This document shows positions 62,778 to 64,000 of a stretch of DNA of 64,000 nucleotides, piece by piece (within the stretch, counting starts at the first letter, position 1; every line of letters starts with the position of its first letter). The stretch is from Oryzias latipes (taxonomy: Eukaryota > Chordata > Actinopteri > Beloniformes > Adrianichthyidae): NCBI RefSeq assembly GCF_002234675.1, contig NC_019879.2, forward strand, positions 22,253,855 to 22,317,854, in the 5' to 3' direction. The notes under the pieces are model-generated. The model did no database searches. It was not told the origin of the DNA and saw nothing but the letters and a program-made list of their open reading frames with translations. The position numbers and the translations under genes are program-made.

Positions 62778-63673
62778 TACTTTGAAAGAAATCATAAAAA
62801 AATGTAGAGCACAGACATTTAACTCTCTGTTGATTCATAAGCTTCAAATCTTACTATATTGCCGCTAGGGAGAGACTGGCCTGGTTTCTGCGAGAGCCTG
62901 CAGCCAATCAGTATCCCTGCCTGATAGTAATGTTTAATTTCACTTTCAATACGTGAAAGTTGAATACGACAATCTGACAGTTAAAGAGTGATGGTCAGGG
63001 TCTTTTTGTTTTCTGGAGCCAAAAATAAAACAAGTGAACTCATTCTGACAATGTAACACACAGGAACAATGCAAGACATGTTTTGTTGTTGCTGCTGCAG
63101 CTCAGAAGCAGCTCAGAACCCGTTATCCCAAAGAGAGCATCTTTTGGCACCAGCTTCTCCTTCACACTCTCCTGTCAGCAGCAATATCAGAAACAGAGAT
63201 CAAGTGATGTATTATACATTAAAGCAAAGGCCTCCTTTCAGACATGACAGCACAGAGGGACACTGGGTAATGAGGCAGGCCTTCACTGGGAACATGGCCA
63301 GATGTGCACACAAGTACACAGCTTCTGCAGTATGTGGAGAGAAAGATGCTTTAGAGCGGCAGGAAGTGTTACATTTCAAGATTTGCCACAAAAAAACAAA
63401 CAAACCCCGGCTTATTAAATAAATCAACTAAAGAAATGAGTCATAAATAGACAGAATTATTTTGTGAAGTCATCGTGGTCCACATCACTGGTCAAATTCA
63501 GACAAAAGGATGATCTATAGCATTTATGAAGAGGATTTTTCAAGGTCTGTCCATAGCATGTGTGTCAGAATTGTTCAACATAAAGAAGGATTAAAAATAT
63601 TTTTTTTTCTGGTCAACTGGCCCAAATCAAGATGAATAAAAAACATTTTTGATTAACTTGAAGGGATTTTGAG

Positions 63674-63780
63674 TAGGGGTGTAACGATTCATTTGTACGT
63701 TTTGATTTATATAATAAATTGTGGTTGATGATACGATTCATACTTGATATTGGTTAATTTTGAATGATCTGATTCACTGA
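63674..63780 (+). repeat. Terminus of a dispersed element (GGGGTGTAACGATTC type)
   Basis: AGGGGTGTAACGATTCATTTGTACG is a familiar start of a fish DNA-transposon-derived repeat. The far end was not found before 64000. Confidence 0.4.
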
Positions 63781-64000
63781 CCTAAAAAGGATCCAGGACA
63801 TCTTTAAAAAAAATCCAACCAGTGTGAGTCAGAGACAAACACCTGGGTACTGACCAGGGAAATTTTCCAGTTTTCCTAGTATTTCATGCAAGGTAATAAA
63901 TTGTAAATTAAACGTGTGTACTAACAATAAGTAAACAAGAATTAGTTATCTCATTCAGAGGTACTGTGATTTTGATCTCCTCTGATCGTCTGTTTTGGGC

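Overview
This window is nuclear DNA from a vertebrate, most likely a teleost fish. Its genes are split into many short exons with GT-AG introns, it is AT-rich with a few GC-rich gene starts, and it carries tRNA-derived SINEs, hAT, Tc1/mariner and RTE-type remnants typical of ray-finned fish. I cannot fix the species from sequence alone; a percomorph such as medaka is possible. All gene calls rest on reading exons by eye, joining them in phase, and comparing them with remembered vertebrate families.

Six protein genes are present, in the order and orientation known from human 2q31.1 except for one missing gene. ola1 (minus, 5' half only) occupies 0.4-24 kb. sp9 (plus, complete, two coding exons) is at 26.9-28.7 kb. 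cir1 (minus, complete, ten coding exons) is at 31.0-38.8 kb. scrn3 (plus, complete, seven coding exons plus a 5' UTR exon) is at 39.2-43.2 kb. gpr155/LYCHOS (minus, complete, 15 coding exons) is at 44.9-55.4 kb. chrna1 (minus, last three exons only) is at 61.7-62.5 kb. WIPF1, which lies between GPR155 and CHRNA1 in mammals, is not visible here.

The layout alternates. ola1/sp9 and cir1/scrn3 are head to head, the latter pair separated by only about 0.37 kb in a probable bidirectional promoter. sp9/cir1 and scrn3/gpr155 are tail to tail. The genes share no single pathway: ola1 is a translation-related P-loop ATPase, sp9 a developmental zinc-finger factor, cir1 a Notch/RBPJ co-repressor and splicing-linked RS protein, scrn3 a secernin, gpr155 a lysosomal cholesterol sensor, and chrna1 the muscle acetylcholine receptor alpha subunit. 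The linkage looks like conserved vertebrate synteny rather than a functional cluster.

Introns and intergenic DNA hold many mobile-element remnants. The clearest are a 141-bp palindromic foldback element with an exact 6-bp target duplication (1.5 kb), an 871-bp hAT-type element with an exact 8-bp duplication in a scrn3 intron (41 kb), a short-terminal-repeat element nested in an RTE-like retrotransposon (52.6-53.5 kb), a decayed Tc1/mariner transposase (9.4-10.5 kb), and a multi-copy dispersed family with AGACCCACTCC termini, two of whose ends abut TTAA. Stretches flanking sp9 with little repeat and many homeodomain-like motifs are candidate enhancers. I found no CRISPR array, rRNA, intact tRNA, operon or other clearly new molecular system.
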